Source: Pseudomonas sp. (GTDB lineage: Bacteria; Pseudomonadota; Gammaproteobacteria; Pseudomonadales; Pseudomonadaceae). From it: a DNA stretch of 64,000 nucleotides. Position numbers and translations under genes: made by a program. The stretch spans positions 19,698 through 83,697 of the forward strand of contig NZ_JAUXXP010000041.1 in assembly GCF_030684895.1 (NCBI RefSeq), in the 5' to 3' direction. Positions 13,702-23,864 of the stretch are shown here, piece after piece (within the stretch, counting starts at the first letter, position 1; every line of letters starts with the position of its first letter). The notes beneath the pieces are model-generated. The model did not search any database, was not told where the DNA came from, and worked only from the letters and a program-made list of their open reading frames with translations.

Positions 13702-13778
13702 GCACTCATAGCTCAGCTGGATAGAGTACTCGGCTACGAACCGAGCGGTCGGAGGTTCGAATCCTCCTGAGTGCACCA
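13702..13778 (+). tRNA. tRNA-Arg(ACG)
   Basis: Seventy-seven bases: GCACTCA acceptor paired with TGAGTGC, anticodon loop CTACGAA (ACG, A34 expected to be modified to inosine), GGTTCGAATCC T arm and an encoded CCA end. It lies 52 bases after tRNA-Ser, probably in one transcript. Confidence 0.97.
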
Positions 13779-13784
13779 AACAAG

Positions 13785-13815
13785 AAGGGCCTGCAGCGAT
13801 GCAGGCCCTTTTTAT
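13785..13815 (+). terminator. Terminator after the tRNA pair
   Basis: AAGGGCCTGCA, loop GCGA, TGCAGGCCCTTTTTA: a perfect GC-rich stem with a T run directly downstream of tRNA-Arg. Confidence 0.92.
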
Positions 13816-13899
13816 TGCCTGCCATTTATGGCGGTCACCCGGCGACTCGTCGCTGTGCGACGTTTAAAACGACTCCCGGTCATTATTTATTCGCCGAAC

Positions 13900-14397
13900 T
13901 CAGCGGTTGGCCTTGCTTTTGACGCAGCCGGCTTCATCGAAGCTGACGTTGCGCTTGTTGCCTTTCTTGCCCTGGTAAACGTAACGCGTCTGGCCGTTCT
14001 GTTCGCTGACCTTGTCAGGCTTGCCGAGGCTGCTCTCGACATCGCTGCGGCTCATGCCCAGGCGTACCTGCTGTTTGATGATGGCGGCGCGCCGTTCGCT
14101 ACTGCTCAGGTGGTTGCCGCAGCCGTCCTGCTTCACGCCGATCACTGTCAGCTCATGCTCATCTTTCTTCTTGCTCTCGCGGCTCGCCTTGCGCGGTTTG
14201 GCCAATGGCACCGGTTTACCGCTGCCGGGTGTGGGGTTGTAGGCCTGTTGTAGGCTTTGGCTGTGTTCGTTGGGGCAACCCTGGCGGGTGAAAGTGATAT
14301 GGCCTTTGGCGTCTTCGCAGCGAAATACCGTTGAGCTGAGTGTGGGCAGCGGGCAAAGCAGAATGGCGCAGAAAGCTGCGCAGCGCAGTCCATGCAT
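13900..14397 (-). CDS. Exported DUF4124-type protein
   Basis: The start at 14397 is chosen because a GGAGG Shine-Dalgarno lies just upstream; it gives 165 residues beginning MHGLRCAAFCAILLCPLPTL, a likely Sec signal peptide. The mature N terminus, VFRCEDAKGHITFTRQGCP, is the DUF4124 pattern (Cys-x-Asp-x2-Gly-x2-Thr-Phe-Thr...Cys) of small periplasmic proteins of unknown role. A basic linker (KPRKASRESKKKDEH) follows, then a SmpA/OmlA-like C-terminal segment, VRLGMSRSDVESSLGKPD, that resembles outer-membrane-assembly lipoproteins. There is no lipobox. Function is unknown; an envelope role is inferred. Confidence 0.8.
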   Translation of the reverse strand: MHGLRCAAFCAILLCPLPTLSSTVFRCEDAKGHITFTRQGCPNEHSQSLQQAYNPTPGSGKPVPLAKPRKASRESKKKDEHELTVIGVKQDGCGNHLSSSERRAAIIKQQVRLGMSRSDVESSLGKPDKVSEQNGQTRYVYQGKKGNKRNVSFDEAGCVKSKANR

Positions 14398-14719
14398 GGT
14401 GCGTCCTCCGTGACGATCCATGTGTAAGGGTAGTCGATGGCTTTGTCTGCGCCAGGCGTGCCTTTGCCAGTGCCCGGCACGTCGCAGTTACAGATGTGAA
14501 GGTGCGCTTAAGTTTGTCGTGCAAGCGCTTGTTCTAGGATTGTTTTTGTCACATGCAAAGCGCCTGGGCGGTGGTATCATTTGCCGCGTCAGCCCCGCCG
14601 GGGCTTGTGGAAAACCACCATGGACTTACCCAGTAGTTACTCTGAATCTCGATTGTGCAATCACGTGTTGACTGATTGACCCTCTGTGGCGTGCGCTGCC
14701 GCTGGGGGTGGAGCGCGCC
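14398..14719. other. Non-coding gap between the DUF4124 gene and mgtE
   Basis: This 322-bp divergent intergenic region must hold promoters for both genes. A small GC hairpin, CAGCCCCGCCGGGGCT, occurs near 14590. I see no gene, no M-box-like leader with recognisable consensus and no repeat. Confidence 0.5.
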
Positions 14720-16162
14720 ATGACTGAAGTAGAAGCAAAAAAGCCGCAGGACAGCCTGCAAAATCGCCTGGCCCAGGTGGTCGAGCTGTTGCATCGGCAC
14801 AAGCTGGTCGAAGACCTGACGCATCGTCAGGAAGGCCAGCACCACGACCGGGTGGAAAACCTGGTGCATCGGCAGAATCTTGCCGAATTGCAACGCAAGC
14901 TCGATGAGCTGCACTCCGCCGACGTTGCTCACATTCTTGAAGCCTTGCCGCTTGATGACCGCCTGACGGTCTGGCAGCTGGTCAAGGTCGAGCGTGATGG
15001 CGACATCCTCCTCGAAGTGTCCGACGCAGTGCGTGAAACCCTGCTCGCGGACATGGACGACCATGAAATTCTCGCCGCCGCCAGGGACATGGACGCCGAC
15101 GAGCTGGCCGACCTGGCCTCCGAGCTGCCGCGCGATGTTGTGCATGAGCTGATGGAAACCCTCGATGCGCAGCAGCGTGAGCGCGTGCGCTCGGCGTTGT
15201 CCTACGAGGAAGATCAGGTCGGCGCGCTGATGGACTTCGAGATGGTCACCATCCGCGAAGACGTCAGCCTGGAAGTGGTTTTGCGTTATCTGCGCCGCCT
15301 CAAGGAGCTGCCCGGGCACACCGACAAGCTGTTTGTGGTCGACTACGACGGCGTGCTCAAGGGTGTGCTGCCGGTCAAGCGTTTGCTGGTCAATGACCCG
15401 GAGAAGCTGGTCAGCGAGGTTATGGCCACCGACCCGGTAAGTTTCCATCCGGATGAGGACGGCTACGACGCCGCGCAGGCGTTCGAGCGTTACGACCTGA
15501 TTTCTACGCCGGTGGTGGACAAGAACGGCAAGCTGATCGGCCGTTTGACCATCGATGAAATGGTCGACCTGATCCGTGAGGAGAGCGAAAGCGAGGTCCT
15601 CAATATGGCCGGTCTGCGCGAGGAAGAAGATATCTTCGCCTCGGTGTGGAAATCCCTGCGCAACCGCTGGGCCTGGCTGGCGATCAACCTGGTCACCGCC
15701 TTTATGGCGTCGCGGGTGATTGGGTTGTTCGAGGATTCCATCGAGAAGCTGGTGGCCCTGGCTGCACTCATGCCGATTGTCGCGGGTATCGGTGGTAACT
15801 CGGGTAACCAGACCATCACCATGATCGTACGCGCCATGGCGCTGGATCAGGTCAGCACCGGTAATACCTCGCGCTTGATTCGCAAGGAGCTGGGTGTGGG
15901 TCTGGTCAACGGCATCGTCTGGGGTGGAGTGATTGGTGTGGTGGCCTATCTGCTCTACGACAGCTGGTCGCTGGGCGTGGTGATGACAGCTGCGATGGTG
16001 CTGAACCTGCTGCTGGCAGCGCTGATGGGGGTGCTGATCCCTATGACGCTAGTGCGTATGGGGCGTGATCCGGCCTTGGGCGCCAGTGTGATGATCACGG
16101 CGGTAACCGATAGTGGTGGCTTCTTTATCTTCCTGGGTTTGGCCAGTCTGTTTCTGCTCTAG
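14720..16162 (+). CDS. mgtE: Magnesium transporter MgtE
   Basis: Inner-membrane Mg2+ channel. The ATG at 14720 (GGTGGAG upstream) gives 480 residues; a GTG four codons earlier is an alternative. Order of domains: MgtE N superhelical domain to about residue 175 (HSADVAHILEALPLDDRL, DMDADELADLASELP), paired CBS domains to about 300 (VMATDPVSFHPDEDG, RYDLISTPVVDKNGKLIGR), then five membrane segments from about 315 with the selectivity-filter region MPIVAGIGGNSGNQT. CBS and N domains in this family close the channel at high cytosolic Mg2+. It is monocistronic. Confidence 0.95.
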   Translation: MTEVEAKKPQDSLQNRLAQVVELLHRHKLVEDLTHRQEGQHHDRVENLVHRQNLAELQRKLDELHSADVAHILEALPLDDRLTVWQLVKVERDGDILLEVSDAVRETLLADMDDHEILAAARDMDADELADLASELPRDVVHELMETLDAQQRERVRSALSYEEDQVGALMDFEMVTIREDVSLEVVLRYLRRLKELPGHTDKLFVVDYDGVLKGVLPVKRLLVNDPEKLVSEVMATDPVSFHPDEDGYDAAQAFERYDLISTPVVDKNGKLIGRLTIDEMVDLIREESESEVLNMAGLREEEDIFASVWKSLRNRWAWLAINLVTAFMASRVIGLFEDSIEKLVALAALMPIVAGIGGNSGNQTITMIVRAMALDQVSTGNTSRLIRKELGVGLVNGIVWGGVIGVVAYLLYDSWSLGVVMTAAMVLNLLLAALMGVLIPMTLVRMGRDPALGASVMITAVTDSGGFFIFLGLASLFLL

Positions 16163-16336
16163 CGGCTTGTTGCGGTGATGGCGCTTTTTCTACAGAAAAT
16201 GTCTCATTGGGCTGCTCTGGGTTTGCTTCAAACGCTCGTTTCACGCTAAGGTTCGCCAGCTTTGCCCGGGATCACCTCCCGGGCGCTCCTATCTAATAAT
16301 TAACGCAGCTCACATGTAGCTGGTAATGGAGCCAAG

Positions 16337-16588
16337 ATGACCCCTAGTGAACTCCTCCTCGAGGGTGTCGAGCTCATGCTGTTCGGCCTGGGCACCGTAT
16401 TTCTCTTTCTGATTCTATTGGTGCTGATGATCCGCGTGATGTCGTGGGTTATCGAGCACTTTGCCGCGAAAACACCCATTCCCGTATCTGTGCCATCAGC
16501 AGTCAAGCCGGCCTCCGACGAGCCGAGCGCTGATGTGCTAGCCGCTATCCAATCCGCTATTCACCAGCACCGCGCCCGCCGTGGGTGA
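16337..16588 (+). CDS. oadG: Oxaloacetate decarboxylase gamma-type subunit
   Basis: An 83-residue protein with a single membrane helix, [19 protein letters not shown], followed by a hydrophilic tail ending HQHRARRG. This is the architecture of OadG, which anchors the Na+-translocating decarboxylase complex; the His-containing C terminus of the family binds Zn and OadA. It is the first gene of an oadGAB set and 25 bp ahead of oadA. The short sequence alone would be weak evidence, but context makes it strong. Confidence 0.88.
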   Translation: MTPSELLLEGVELMLFGLGTVFLFLILLVLMIRVMSWVIEHFAAKTPIPVSVPSAVKPASDEPSADVLAAIQSAIHQHRARRG

Positions 16589-16613
16589 GTCAGGTTCGAC
16601 AGGGAGCATCTGT

Positions 16614-18386
16614 ATGACTGCCGTAAAACAAGCACTCGGAATTACTGATGTGGTGTTGCGTGACGCCCACCAGTCGATCCTGGCCACCCGCGTGCGTCTG
16701 GAAGACATGCTGCCGATCGCACCCAAGCTCGATCAGGTCGGTTTCTGGTCCGTCGAGTCCTGGGGTGGCGCGACCTTCGATGCGTGCATCCGTTACCTGG
16801 GTGAAGATCCATGGCAGCGCATCCGCGAGCTGAAAAAGGCCATGCCCAACACCCGTCAGCAGATGCTGCTGCGCGGACAGAACCTGCTGGGCTACCGCCA
16901 CTACGCTGATGACGTTGTGGAAAAATTCGTCGAGCGCGCCGCCTTCAATGGTGTTGATGTGTTCCGCGTATTCGACGCGATGAACGATCCGCGCAACCTG
17001 CAGACCGCCCTCAAAGCGGTCAAGCAGCTCGGTAAGCATGCTCAGGGCACCATCTCCTACACCACCAGTCCGGTGCATACCCTGGAGATGTGGGTCGACC
17101 TGGCCAAGCAGATCGAAGACATGGGCGCCGACTCGGTGGCCATCAAGGATATGGCCGGTATTCTGACGCCCTACACCGCATTCGAGTTGGTGACGCGCCT
17201 GAAGGCAACCCTGTCGATCCCGATTCATATGCAGTGCCACGCTACTGCTGGGCTGTCGTCTGTGGCCATTCTTAAGGCCGTGGAAGCTGGCATCGACAAT
17301 GTCGATACCGCCATTTCCTCGTTGTCGATGACCTATGGCCATTCGCCGACTGAGTCTGTGGTGGCGATGTTTCAGGGCACCGAGCGCGATACCGGCCTGG
17401 ACCTGTTGCTGCTTGAAGAGATCGCTGCCTACTTCCGTGAAGTACGCAAGAAATACGCGAAATTCGAGGGCAACCTCAAAGGCGTGGACTCGCGCATTTT
17501 GGTCGCTCAGGTGCCGGGTGGCATGCTGACCAATATGGAAGGTCAGCTGAAAGAGCAGGGAGCCCAGGATAAGTTTGACGAAGTGCTGGCCGAAATCCCG
17601 CGTGTGCGCGAAGACCTCGGCTTTATCCCGTTGGTAACTCCAACTTCGCAGATCGTCGGCACCCAGGCGGTGATCAACGTGCTGACCGGTGAGCGCTACA
17701 AATCCATCACCAAGGAAACCGCCGGCATCTTGAAAGGTGAATACGGCGCAGCGCCGGCGCCTTTTAATAAAGAGCTGCAGGCGCGGGTGCTCGATGGTGC
17801 TGAAGCGGTGACCTGCCGTCCGGCTGATCTGCTTGAAGCCGAGATGGACAAGCTGACTGCCGAACTCAAGGGCATTGCAAAAGAGAAGGGCATTAAGCTG
17901 GCTGCCGACGAAATCGACGACGTGCTGACCTATGCCCTGTTCCCGCAGATCGGCCTGAAGTTTCTGGAAAACCGCGGCAATCCGGCAGCCTTCGAGCCGG
18001 TGCCAACCGGCAAGGAAACTCTGGTTCGTGAAGCCGGCAAGCCTGAGGTCTACACCGTAGAAGTGGGCGGCAAGTCCTATGTGGTGCAGGTCAATGAGGG
18101 CGGTGATGTCGAGGGGCTCAAGGCTGTCGGCGGCGCGACTCATGCGGCGGCGGTAGCAGCGCCGGTTGGCGCTGGCGAGCCGCAGAATGCCCCGCTGGCC
18201 GGCAACATCTTCAAGGTGCTGGTGCAGCCAGGCCATGCCGTGGAAGAAGGGCAACTGGTGATCATCCTCGAAGCCATGAAGATGGAAACCGAAATCCGTG
18301 CGTTCAAGGCTGGCACCATCGGTGCGGTCAACGTCAAGGTCGGTGATGCGGTGGCGGTGGGCGACAGCCTGCTGACCATCGGTTAA
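16614..18386 (+). CDS. oadA: Oxaloacetate decarboxylase alpha subunit (biotin carboxyltransferase)
   Basis: Decarboxylates oxaloacetate to pyruvate by transferring CO2 to biotin. The start at 16614 (AGGGAGC upstream) gives 590 residues beginning [20 protein letters not shown]. The TIM-barrel carboxyltransferase domain shows [34 protein letters not shown] and [14 protein letters not shown] (metal His). A conserved carboxylase domain follows, then an Ala-rich linker near residue 505. The C-terminal biotinyl domain has EAMKMETE with biotin-acceptor Lys556. Presence of oadG and oadB on either side separates it from pyruvate carboxylase subunit B, which is otherwise similar. Confidence 0.93.
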   Translation: MTAVKQALGITDVVLRDAHQSILATRVRLEDMLPIAPKLDQVGFWSVESWGGATFDACIRYLGEDPWQRIRELKKAMPNTRQQMLLRGQNLLGYRHYADDVVEKFVERAAFNGVDVFRVFDAMNDPRNLQTALKAVKQLGKHAQGTISYTTSPVHTLEMWVDLAKQIEDMGADSVAIKDMAGILTPYTAFELVTRLKATLSIPIHMQCHATAGLSSVAILKAVEAGIDNVDTAISSLSMTYGHSPTESVVAMFQGTERDTGLDLLLLEEIAAYFREVRKKYAKFEGNLKGVDSRILVAQVPGGMLTNMEGQLKEQGAQDKFDEVLAEIPRVREDLGFIPLVTPTSQIVGTQAVINVLTGERYKSITKETAGILKGEYGAAPAPFNKELQARVLDGAEAVTCRPADLLEAEMDKLTAELKGIAKEKGIKLAADEIDDVLTYALFPQIGLKFLENRGNPAAFEPVPTGKETLVREAGKPEVYTVEVGGKSYVVQVNEGGDVEGLKAVGGATHAAAVAAPVGAGEPQNAPLAGNIFKVLVQPGHAVEEGQLVIILEAMKMETEIRAFKAGTIGAVNVKVGDAVAVGDSLLTIG

Positions 18387-18398
18387 GGGAGCGCGGTA

Positions 18399-19535
18399 AT
18401 GGATAAGCTCCTCAAGCTTTGGCAGAGCACCGGCCTGTACCACGTCGAGCCGGGCCAGCTGTTTATGATGGCGGTGTGCATCCTGCTGATCTATCTGGCG
18501 ATCAAGAAGGGCTTCGAGCCGCTGCTGTTGTTGCCGATTGGTTTTGGCGGCCTGCTGGCCAACATCCCGGTGGCGAATATGGCGGAAGGCTCCGGTTTTC
18601 TGCATATGATCTACGAGGTGGGTCTGCCCACCAGTATCTTCCCGCTGCTGATCTTCCTCGGCGTCGGCGCCATGACCGACTTCGGGCCGATGCTGGCCAA
18701 CCCCAAGACCTTGCTGCTTGGGGCGGCGGCACAGTTCGGGATTTTCGGCACCCTGATGGGGGCGCTGGCGATCACTGCCCTGGGTATCCCGGGGCTTGAG
18801 TTCACCCTCAAGGAAGCCGCATCCATCGCGATTATCGGTGGCGCCGATGGCCCGACCTCGATTTTCGTGACCTCCAAGCTGGCGCCGCATCTGCTCGGAC
18901 CGATTGCCGTGGCGGCCTATGCCTATATGGCGCTGGTGCCGTTGATTCAGCCGCCGATCATGCGCGCGCTGACCACCAAGGAAGAGCGCGGCATCGTTAT
19001 GCAGCAGCTGCGCCCTGTTGGGCAGGCCGAGAAGATCATCTTCCCGATTGTGCTGTGCCTGCTGATTGGCATGCTGCTGCCCGATGCGGCGCCACTGATC
19101 GGCATGTTTGCTCTCGGTAACCTGTTGCGCGAAGCCGGTGTGGTTGAGCGTTTGGCCGATACTTCACGCAATGCGCTGATCAATATCGTCACCATCTTCC
19201 TCGGCCTGACCGTAGGCTCGAAGCTCTCGGCCGATTCCTTCCTGCAGCTGAAAACCCTGGGCATTCTCAGCCTGGGTATGGTGGCGTTCTGCGCCGGTAC
19301 GGCAGCTGGGGTGTTGATGGCCAAGCTGATGAACCTGTTCAGCAAGAACAAGATCAACCCGCTGATCGGCTCGGCCGGGGTGTCTGCGGTGCCGATGGCG
19401 GCGCGGGTGTCGAACAAGGTGGGGCTGGAGGCCAATCCGCAGAACTTCCTGCTGATGCACGCCATGGGCCCGAACGTGGCCGGGGTGATTGGCTCGGCAG
19501 TGGCGGCGGGGGTGCTGCTCAGCTTTGTTGGCTGA
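18399..19535 (+). CDS. oadB: Oxaloacetate decarboxylase beta subunit (Na+ pump)
   Basis: A 378-residue polytopic inner-membrane protein that decarboxylates carboxybiotin and couples this to Na+ export. It contains many hydrophobic helices and the family signature [20 protein letters not shown] near residue 150, which includes the functionally essential Asp of OadB/GcdB. Another conserved stretch is [19 protein letters not shown] near 320. The start is 12 bp after the oadA stop with GGGAG upstream. Twin terminators follow. Physiologically this suggests a sodium-linked oxaloacetate/citrate or anaplerotic balancing role. Confidence 0.94.
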   Translation: MDKLLKLWQSTGLYHVEPGQLFMMAVCILLIYLAIKKGFEPLLLLPIGFGGLLANIPVANMAEGSGFLHMIYEVGLPTSIFPLLIFLGVGAMTDFGPMLANPKTLLLGAAAQFGIFGTLMGALAITALGIPGLEFTLKEAASIAIIGGADGPTSIFVTSKLAPHLLGPIAVAAYAYMALVPLIQPPIMRALTTKEERGIVMQQLRPVGQAEKIIFPIVLCLLIGMLLPDAAPLIGMFALGNLLREAGVVERLADTSRNALINIVTIFLGLTVGSKLSADSFLQLKTLGILSLGMVAFCAGTAAGVLMAKLMNLFSKNKINPLIGSAGVSAVPMAARVSNKVGLEANPQNFLLMHAMGPNVAGVIGSAVAAGVLLSFVG

Positions 19536-19550
19536 TTGCTGCGCTCAATA

Positions 19551-19574
19551 AAAACCGCCGAAAGGCGGTTTTTA
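19551..19574 (+). terminator. Terminator after oadB
   Basis: AAAACCGCC, loop GAA, GGCGGTTTTTA immediately downstream of oadB. Confidence 0.85.
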
Positions 19575-19594
19575 TTGGCAGAAAAATGGGCAGC

Positions 19595-19621
19595 AAAAAA
19601 ACCGGCCTAGGCCGGTTTTTT
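19595..19621. terminator. Bidirectional terminator between oadB and amrZ
   Basis: AAAAAACCGGCCTAGGCCGG followed by TTTTTT is a perfect palindrome with A and T tracts on both sides, able to end both convergent transcripts. Confidence 0.88.
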
Positions 19622-19636
19622 CATTGTGCAGCGCAA

Positions 19637-19954
19637 TCAGGCTTCTTCTGCGGCCATCTCGGCGTCGTGAGCAATCAATGCCACCAGGGCATTTTGCTGA
19701 CGGCGCGACAGCTGGCGGAAGCGTTGCAGCAGCTCACGCTCGTGCAAGGACAGGTCTGGGCTGTCCAGGCGCATATTGAGGTCATCACCCAGAGCGCTTT
19801 CCTGGAGCATGCTTTGCTCAAGGCGAGCAATGATCTCCGAGTTCATGCTGCGGTGATGGTTACGTGCGACATCCGCAATGCGTTCGCGCATGCCATCGGG
19901 CAGACGAACTACGAATTTGTCAGCGGTACGGCTGGAATAGAGTGCTGGTTTCAT
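19637..19954 (-). CDS. amrZ: Ribbon-helix-helix regulator AmrZ (AlgZ)
   Basis: DNA-binding regulator that in P. aeruginosa controls alginate, twitching motility, flagella and c-di-GMP genes. The 105-residue product contains [19 protein letters not shown], whose beta strand contacts DNA, then [19 protein letters not shown], the Arc-type helices, and a C-terminal oligomerisation region, [19 protein letters not shown]. It is nearly identical to known AmrZ except for a shorter N-terminal arm (MKPALYSS). No strong Shine-Dalgarno is seen before the ATG, and an in-frame stop just upstream excludes a longer form. Confidence 0.95.
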   Translation of the reverse strand: MKPALYSSRTADKFVVRLPDGMRERIADVARNHHRSMNSEIIARLEQSMLQESALGDDLNMRLDSPDLSLHERELLQRFRQLSRRQQNALVALIAHDAEMAAEEA

Positions 19955-20221
19955 AGGGCGCGTACATTAAACCGGTTAGTTTAGGAAAGCGATACTGGCA
20001 ATGGGCTATAGGATTGTCACCGGTTTGACCGCCTATAGCACTAACCGTTCAGCCAGAAAGCCGCTTAGATCGTGTGTGACTCTACAGTCGCTTGGTCGGT
20101 AAATTGACGCCAATCGCGTGTCGCATTTTGCGATGGGTAAAGGCGTTATGCCAGCACCAGTCATCAGAAATGCGCCGTACTGTGCAAAAAGCAAGGAAAA
20201 CTGCCCGCTCGCAGAAAAAAC

Positions 20222-20248
20222 GTCAAGCAATGGTCACGTAAGTGTCAC
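20222..20248 (+). promoter_or_regulatory. Putative Pho box upstream of phnC
   Basis: GTCA occurs at 20222, 20233 and 20244, an exact 11-bp period, the last two as GTCAC. PhoB binds such 11-bp direct repeats. The site is about 100 bp before the phnC ATG, as expected for a phosphate-starvation-induced phosphonate operon. Confidence 0.7.
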
Positions 20249-20346
20249 GGCCCATTAATCGGCCTGACACAGGATTTGCCTACCTTGGTCTACACCAGAA
20301 GGCGGCTGCTAGCCGTGGTGTAACCGCTAATAAAAGGAGGCATTCC

Positions 20347-21183
20347 ATGAGCGCAGTGATCCGGGTTGAGAGCCTGAACAAAACGTTCGGCCGCAAGCAG
20401 GCGCTGTTTGATCTGGCGCTGTCCGTTGAGCCCGGTGAAATGGTGGCGCTGATTGGAGCCTCGGGGTCCGGCAAGTCGACCTTGCTGCGTCATGTGGCGG
20501 GCCTGGCCTGCTGCGACCGTAGCGGCGGTGGCAGCATTCAGGTGCTGGGCCGTGAAGTACAGGCTGCAGGCCGGTTGAATGGCGAAGTGCGTCGCCTGCG
20601 CGCCGATATCGGTTACATCTTCCAGCAGTTCAATCTGGTCGGCCGCCTTAGCGTATTGCAGAACGTGCTGCTCGGTTGCCTGGGGCGCATCCCGCGCTGG
20701 CGTGGCACCTTCGGTCTGTTCAGTGCCGAAGAAAAGCAGCAGGCGCTGCAGGCTCTGGCCCGTGTTGGGCTGGCGGATCTGGCGCAGCAGCGCGCCTCGA
20801 CCCTGTCTGGCGGCCAGCAGCAGCGCGTGGCGATTGCCCGTGCCCTGTGTCAGCGCGCCAAGGTGATTCTGGCCGACGAGCCGATTGCCTCGCTCGACCC
20901 AGAATCAGCGCGCAAGGTCATGCAGATTCTCGCCGACATCAACCGCGAAGACGGCACCACCGTGGTGGTCACTTTGCATCAGGTCGATTACGCCATGCGC
21001 TATTGCCAGCGCGCCGTGGCGTTGAAAGCGGGGCGGATTCATTTCGACGGCGCCGCCGCCGAGCTGCATCCCAACTTCCTTAACGATCTTTACGGGGCCG
21101 AGCTGCTAGCCGAGCCGCAAACCGCCGAAAAATCGCGCCGTGCGCGCACGCCGAAAGTCCCGCTGGCTCTGGCTAAGGCCTGA
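20347..21183 (+). CDS. phnC: Phosphonate ABC transporter ATP-binding protein
   Basis: ATPase of the PhnCDE importer. The ATG at 20347, seven bases after AAAGGAGG, gives 278 residues ([20 protein letters not shown]); the frame is open upstream but without a better start. Walker A is [11 protein letters not shown], the Q-loop region is [19 protein letters not shown], the ABC signature is [15 protein letters not shown] and Walker B is [13 protein letters not shown]. It is the first gene of the phn operon, downstream of the Pho box. Confidence 0.95.
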   Translation: MSAVIRVESLNKTFGRKQALFDLALSVEPGEMVALIGASGSGKSTLLRHVAGLACCDRSGGGSIQVLGREVQAAGRLNGEVRRLRADIGYIFQQFNLVGRLSVLQNVLLGCLGRIPRWRGTFGLFSAEEKQQALQALARVGLADLAQQRASTLSGGQQQRVAIARALCQRAKVILADEPIASLDPESARKVMQILADINREDGTTVVVTLHQVDYAMRYCQRAVALKAGRIHFDGAAAELHPNFLNDLYGAELLAEPQTAEKSRRARTPKVPLALAKA

Positions 21184-21239
21184 GCCGCTTGCCTGTTATG
21201 CCAACCCCTGTATGTCCATCTGCACTAGGAGTGCTTTGC

Positions 21240-22244
21240 ATGTTCAAACGTATCAGTCGCGTTCTCGCCGCATCCACGCTGCTGGCCGGTTCGGTTCTGG
21301 GCGCCGCCCAAGCCGCTGAGCAGGAAATCAATTTCGGCATCATCTCCACTGAGTCCTCGCAGAACCTGAAAACCATGTGGGACCCCTTCCTGGCGGACAT
21401 GAGCCAGCAAACGGGCCTGAAGATCAAAGCCTTCTTCGCCCCTGACTACGCCGGGATCATCCAGGGCATGCGTTTCGACAAGGTCGACATGGCCTGGTAC
21501 GGCAACAAGGCTGCGATGGAAGCTGTGGATCGTGCCGGTGGGCAAGTTTTCGCCCAGACCGTCGCGGCTAACGGCACTCAGGGCTATTACAGCCTGATGG
21601 TTGCGCACAAGGACAGCCCGATCAACTCGATCGAAGACATGCTGAAAAACGCCAAGACCCTGACCTTCGCCAACGGCGACCCGAACTCCACCTCGGGCTA
21701 TCTGGTACCGGGCTACTACGTGTTTGCGCAGAACAACGCTGATGCCAACAAAATCTTCAAACGCGCCCTTAACGGTAGCCATGAAGTTAACGCGCTGTCG
21801 GTGGCCAACAAGCAGGTCGATGTCGGCACCTTCAACAGCGAAGGCATGGAGCGCCTGCAAGTGACTGCGCCGGACAAGGCCGCACAACTGAAAGTGATCT
21901 GGACCTCGCCGCTGATCCCGTCTGACCCGATGGTATGGCGCAAGAATCTGGATGACGCCACCAAGAACAAGCTGCGCGAGTTCTTTATGACTTACGGCGA
22001 CAAACCGGCTGAGTTGAAAGTGCTTGAAGGGCTGCAGTGGGCCAAGTTCAAGGCTTCCGATGACGACCAGCTGCTGCCGATCCGCCAGCTGGAACTGTTC
22101 AAGAAGCGCACCGAAGTCGCTAACAACGAAAAGCTTAACGCTGCCGACAAGCAGGCTCAGCTCAAGGAGCTGGATGCCGAGCTGGCCAAGCTGGAAAAGC
22201 GTCTGGCTGAAATCGCCCAGAAGAACCCGGCAAGCGCTGGTTAA
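21240..22244 (+). CDS. phnD: Phosphonate ABC transporter periplasmic binding protein
   Basis: A 334-residue exported solute-binding protein. [20 protein letters not shown] and an AQA-A cleavage site form a signal peptide. The mature part starts [20 protein letters not shown] and contains [20 protein letters not shown] and [13 protein letters not shown], typical of PhnD. The C terminus ends in a long charged helix ([20 protein letters not shown]). AGGAG precedes the ATG at 21240. It binds alkylphosphonates such as 2-aminoethylphosphonate in homologues; exact ligand here is unknown. Confidence 0.95.
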   Translation: MFKRISRVLAASTLLAGSVLGAAQAAEQEINFGIISTESSQNLKTMWDPFLADMSQQTGLKIKAFFAPDYAGIIQGMRFDKVDMAWYGNKAAMEAVDRAGGQVFAQTVAANGTQGYYSLMVAHKDSPINSIEDMLKNAKTLTFANGDPNSTSGYLVPGYYVFAQNNADANKIFKRALNGSHEVNALSVANKQVDVGTFNSEGMERLQVTAPDKAAQLKVIWTSPLIPSDPMVWRKNLDDATKNKLREFFMTYGDKPAELKVLEGLQWAKFKASDDDQLLPIRQLELFKKRTEVANNEKLNAADKQAQLKELDAELAKLEKRLAEIAQKNPASAG

Positions 22245-22315
22245 TTGCACGTGCCGCCAGCGACTCGCCCAGTGGGCGGGTCGCTCTGTTCTGCCGCTTG
22301 ATTCGAGATGTTGTT

Positions 22316-23110
22316 ATGACCACTTTGACCACCGCACCCACGCCCGACCTGACCGCCAAGCGTTCCTGGCTGCAGCTGATCGGCTGGGGGCTGTTCTTCG
22401 TTGTGTTGGCCTGGTCCTGGCAGGGCGCGGAGATGAATCCGCTGGCGCTGATCCGCGACTCCAGCAACATGGCGACCTTTGCCGCGGACTTCTTTCCGCC
22501 CGATTTCAGCAACTGGGAGCTGTACCTCAAGGAGATGGTCGTCACCGTGCAGATCGCCCTCTGGGGCACGGTGCTGGCGATTATTCTGGCTATCCCGCTG
22601 GGCATTCTCTGCTCGGAAAACATCGTGCCCTGGTGGGTCTATCAGCCGATCCGCCGGGTGATGGATGCCTGCCGTTCGATCAACGAAATGGTCTTCGCCA
22701 TGCTCTTTGTGGTGGCGGTCGGCCTGGGTCCATTCGCCGGGGTGCTGGCGCTGTTTATCGGCACCACCGGGGTGCTGGCCAAACTCTTCGCCGAAGCGGT
22801 CGAGGCCATCGATCCGGGCCCGGTTGAAGGCGTGCGCGCCACCGGCGCCAGCGCGCTGCAGGAAGTCATCTACGGGGTGATTCCGCAGGTCCTGCCGCTG
22901 TGGATTTCCTACTCGCTGTACCGCTTCGAGTCCAACGTGCGCTCGGCCACGGTGGTCGGCATGGTCGGCGCCGGCGGTATCGGGGTGATTCTCTGGGAAG
23001 CGATTCGCGGCTTCCAGTTCGCCCAAACCTGCGCCTTGCTGATCGTGATCATCCTGGTGGTCAGCCTGCTGGACATCATTTCGCAGCGCCTGCGCAAACA
23101 ATTTATCTGA
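22316..23110 (+). CDS. phnE: Phosphonate ABC transporter permease
   Basis: A 264-residue inner-membrane permease starting [18 protein letters not shown]. About six hydrophobic helices are visible, and the EAA-like loop contacting PhnC is around [19 protein letters not shown]. It continues to a conserved end, [20 protein letters not shown]-initiated form six codons longer is possible. A terminator-like hairpin follows before phnF. Confidence 0.93.
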   Translation: MTTLTTAPTPDLTAKRSWLQLIGWGLFFVVLAWSWQGAEMNPLALIRDSSNMATFAADFFPPDFSNWELYLKEMVVTVQIALWGTVLAIILAIPLGILCSENIVPWWVYQPIRRVMDACRSINEMVFAMLFVVAVGLGPFAGVLALFIGTTGVLAKLFAEAVEAIDPGPVEGVRATGASALQEVIYGVIPQVLPLWISYSLYRFESNVRSATVVGMVGAGGIGVILWEAIRGFQFAQTCALLIVIILVVSLLDIISQRLRKQFI

Positions 23111-23118
23111 CGGAGAAC

Positions 23119-23142
23119 GGGCATCTGCGGATGCCCTTTATT
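23119..23142 (+). terminator. Possible internal terminator/attenuator between phnE and phnF
   Basis: GGGCATC, loop TGCG, GATGCCC then TTTATT, placed between the transport and catabolic halves of the phn operon. The T tract is imperfect, so partial termination is the likely effect. Confidence 0.55.
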
Positions 23143-23146
23143 AGCC

Positions 23147-23851
23147 ATGCACTTGTCTAGACAACCCGAGCCGCTGTACCGCGAACTGGCCGCCGTGCTG
23201 CGCGATGAGCTGCAGCGCATGAGCCCTGGCGATTACCTGCCGGGTGAGGTGCAGCTAGCGGCGCGCTTTGCGGTCAACCGCCACACCCTGCGCCGCGCAG
23301 TGGATGAGCTGGTGCTTGAAGGCCGCCTGCTGCGCCAGCAGGGCAAGGGCACGCGGGTGCTGGCCAAACCGCTGATCTACCCGATGCAGGCCGGCAGTGC
23401 CTACAGCGCCTCGCTCTCGGCGCTCGGCCACAAGGTCGAGGCGCAATTGTTGGAAAGCCGCCTGCGCCCGGCTGGTTGTGAGGAGCGTGAATACCTGCAG
23501 CTGCCCAGTGGTGCGCAACTGCTGGAACTGAGCACCCTACGGCTGATCGAGGGCCAGCCCGTCAGTCTGATTCGGCATGCCTTCAGCACCGAATACGCCG
23601 AGTTGCTCGCCGACTACCAGGGCGGCTCGCTGCGCCAGTACCTCAGTCAGCGCGGCATGACCCTGACCCGCACCTTCAGCCTGATCGGCGCGCGCCTGCC
23701 CAGCCGTGACGAGGCCGCGCGTCTGCTGATGCCCCGGCACGCGCCTCTTCTTAGCGTGCAAACCCTTTCCCGCGATCTGGCTGGACGGCCGGTGGAGCTG
23801 TCGTTATCGACCAGCCGCGCCGACCGCTTCCAGTACCAGCTCGCCCTTTGA
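23147..23851 (+). CDS. phnF: GntR/HutC-family regulator of phosphonate metabolism
   Basis: A 234-residue transcription regulator. The N-terminal winged helix includes PLYRELAAVLRDELQRM and the recognition region LAARFAVNRHTLRRAVDELV. The C-terminal UTRA ligand-binding domain runs from about residue 85 (SAYSASLSALGHKVEAQLLE) to the end. PhnF represses phosphonate genes in several bacteria. It has no strong Shine-Dalgarno and begins just past the terminator-like hairpin, so it may be poorly translated. Confidence 0.93.
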   Translation: MHLSRQPEPLYRELAAVLRDELQRMSPGDYLPGEVQLAARFAVNRHTLRRAVDELVLEGRLLRQQGKGTRVLAKPLIYPMQAGSAYSASLSALGHKVEAQLLESRLRPAGCEEREYLQLPSGAQLLELSTLRLIEGQPVSLIRHAFSTEYAELLADYQGGSLRQYLSQRGMTLTRTFSLIGARLPSRDEAARLLMPRHAPLLSVQTLSRDLAGRPVELSLSTSRADRFQYQLAL

Positions 23852-23864
23852 TGGAGGCTTGTTG

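Noticed and set aside
14398..14719. Magnesium-sensing riboswitch before mgtE
   Set aside because: I could not find M-box consensus blocks; the hairpin present is too short to call.
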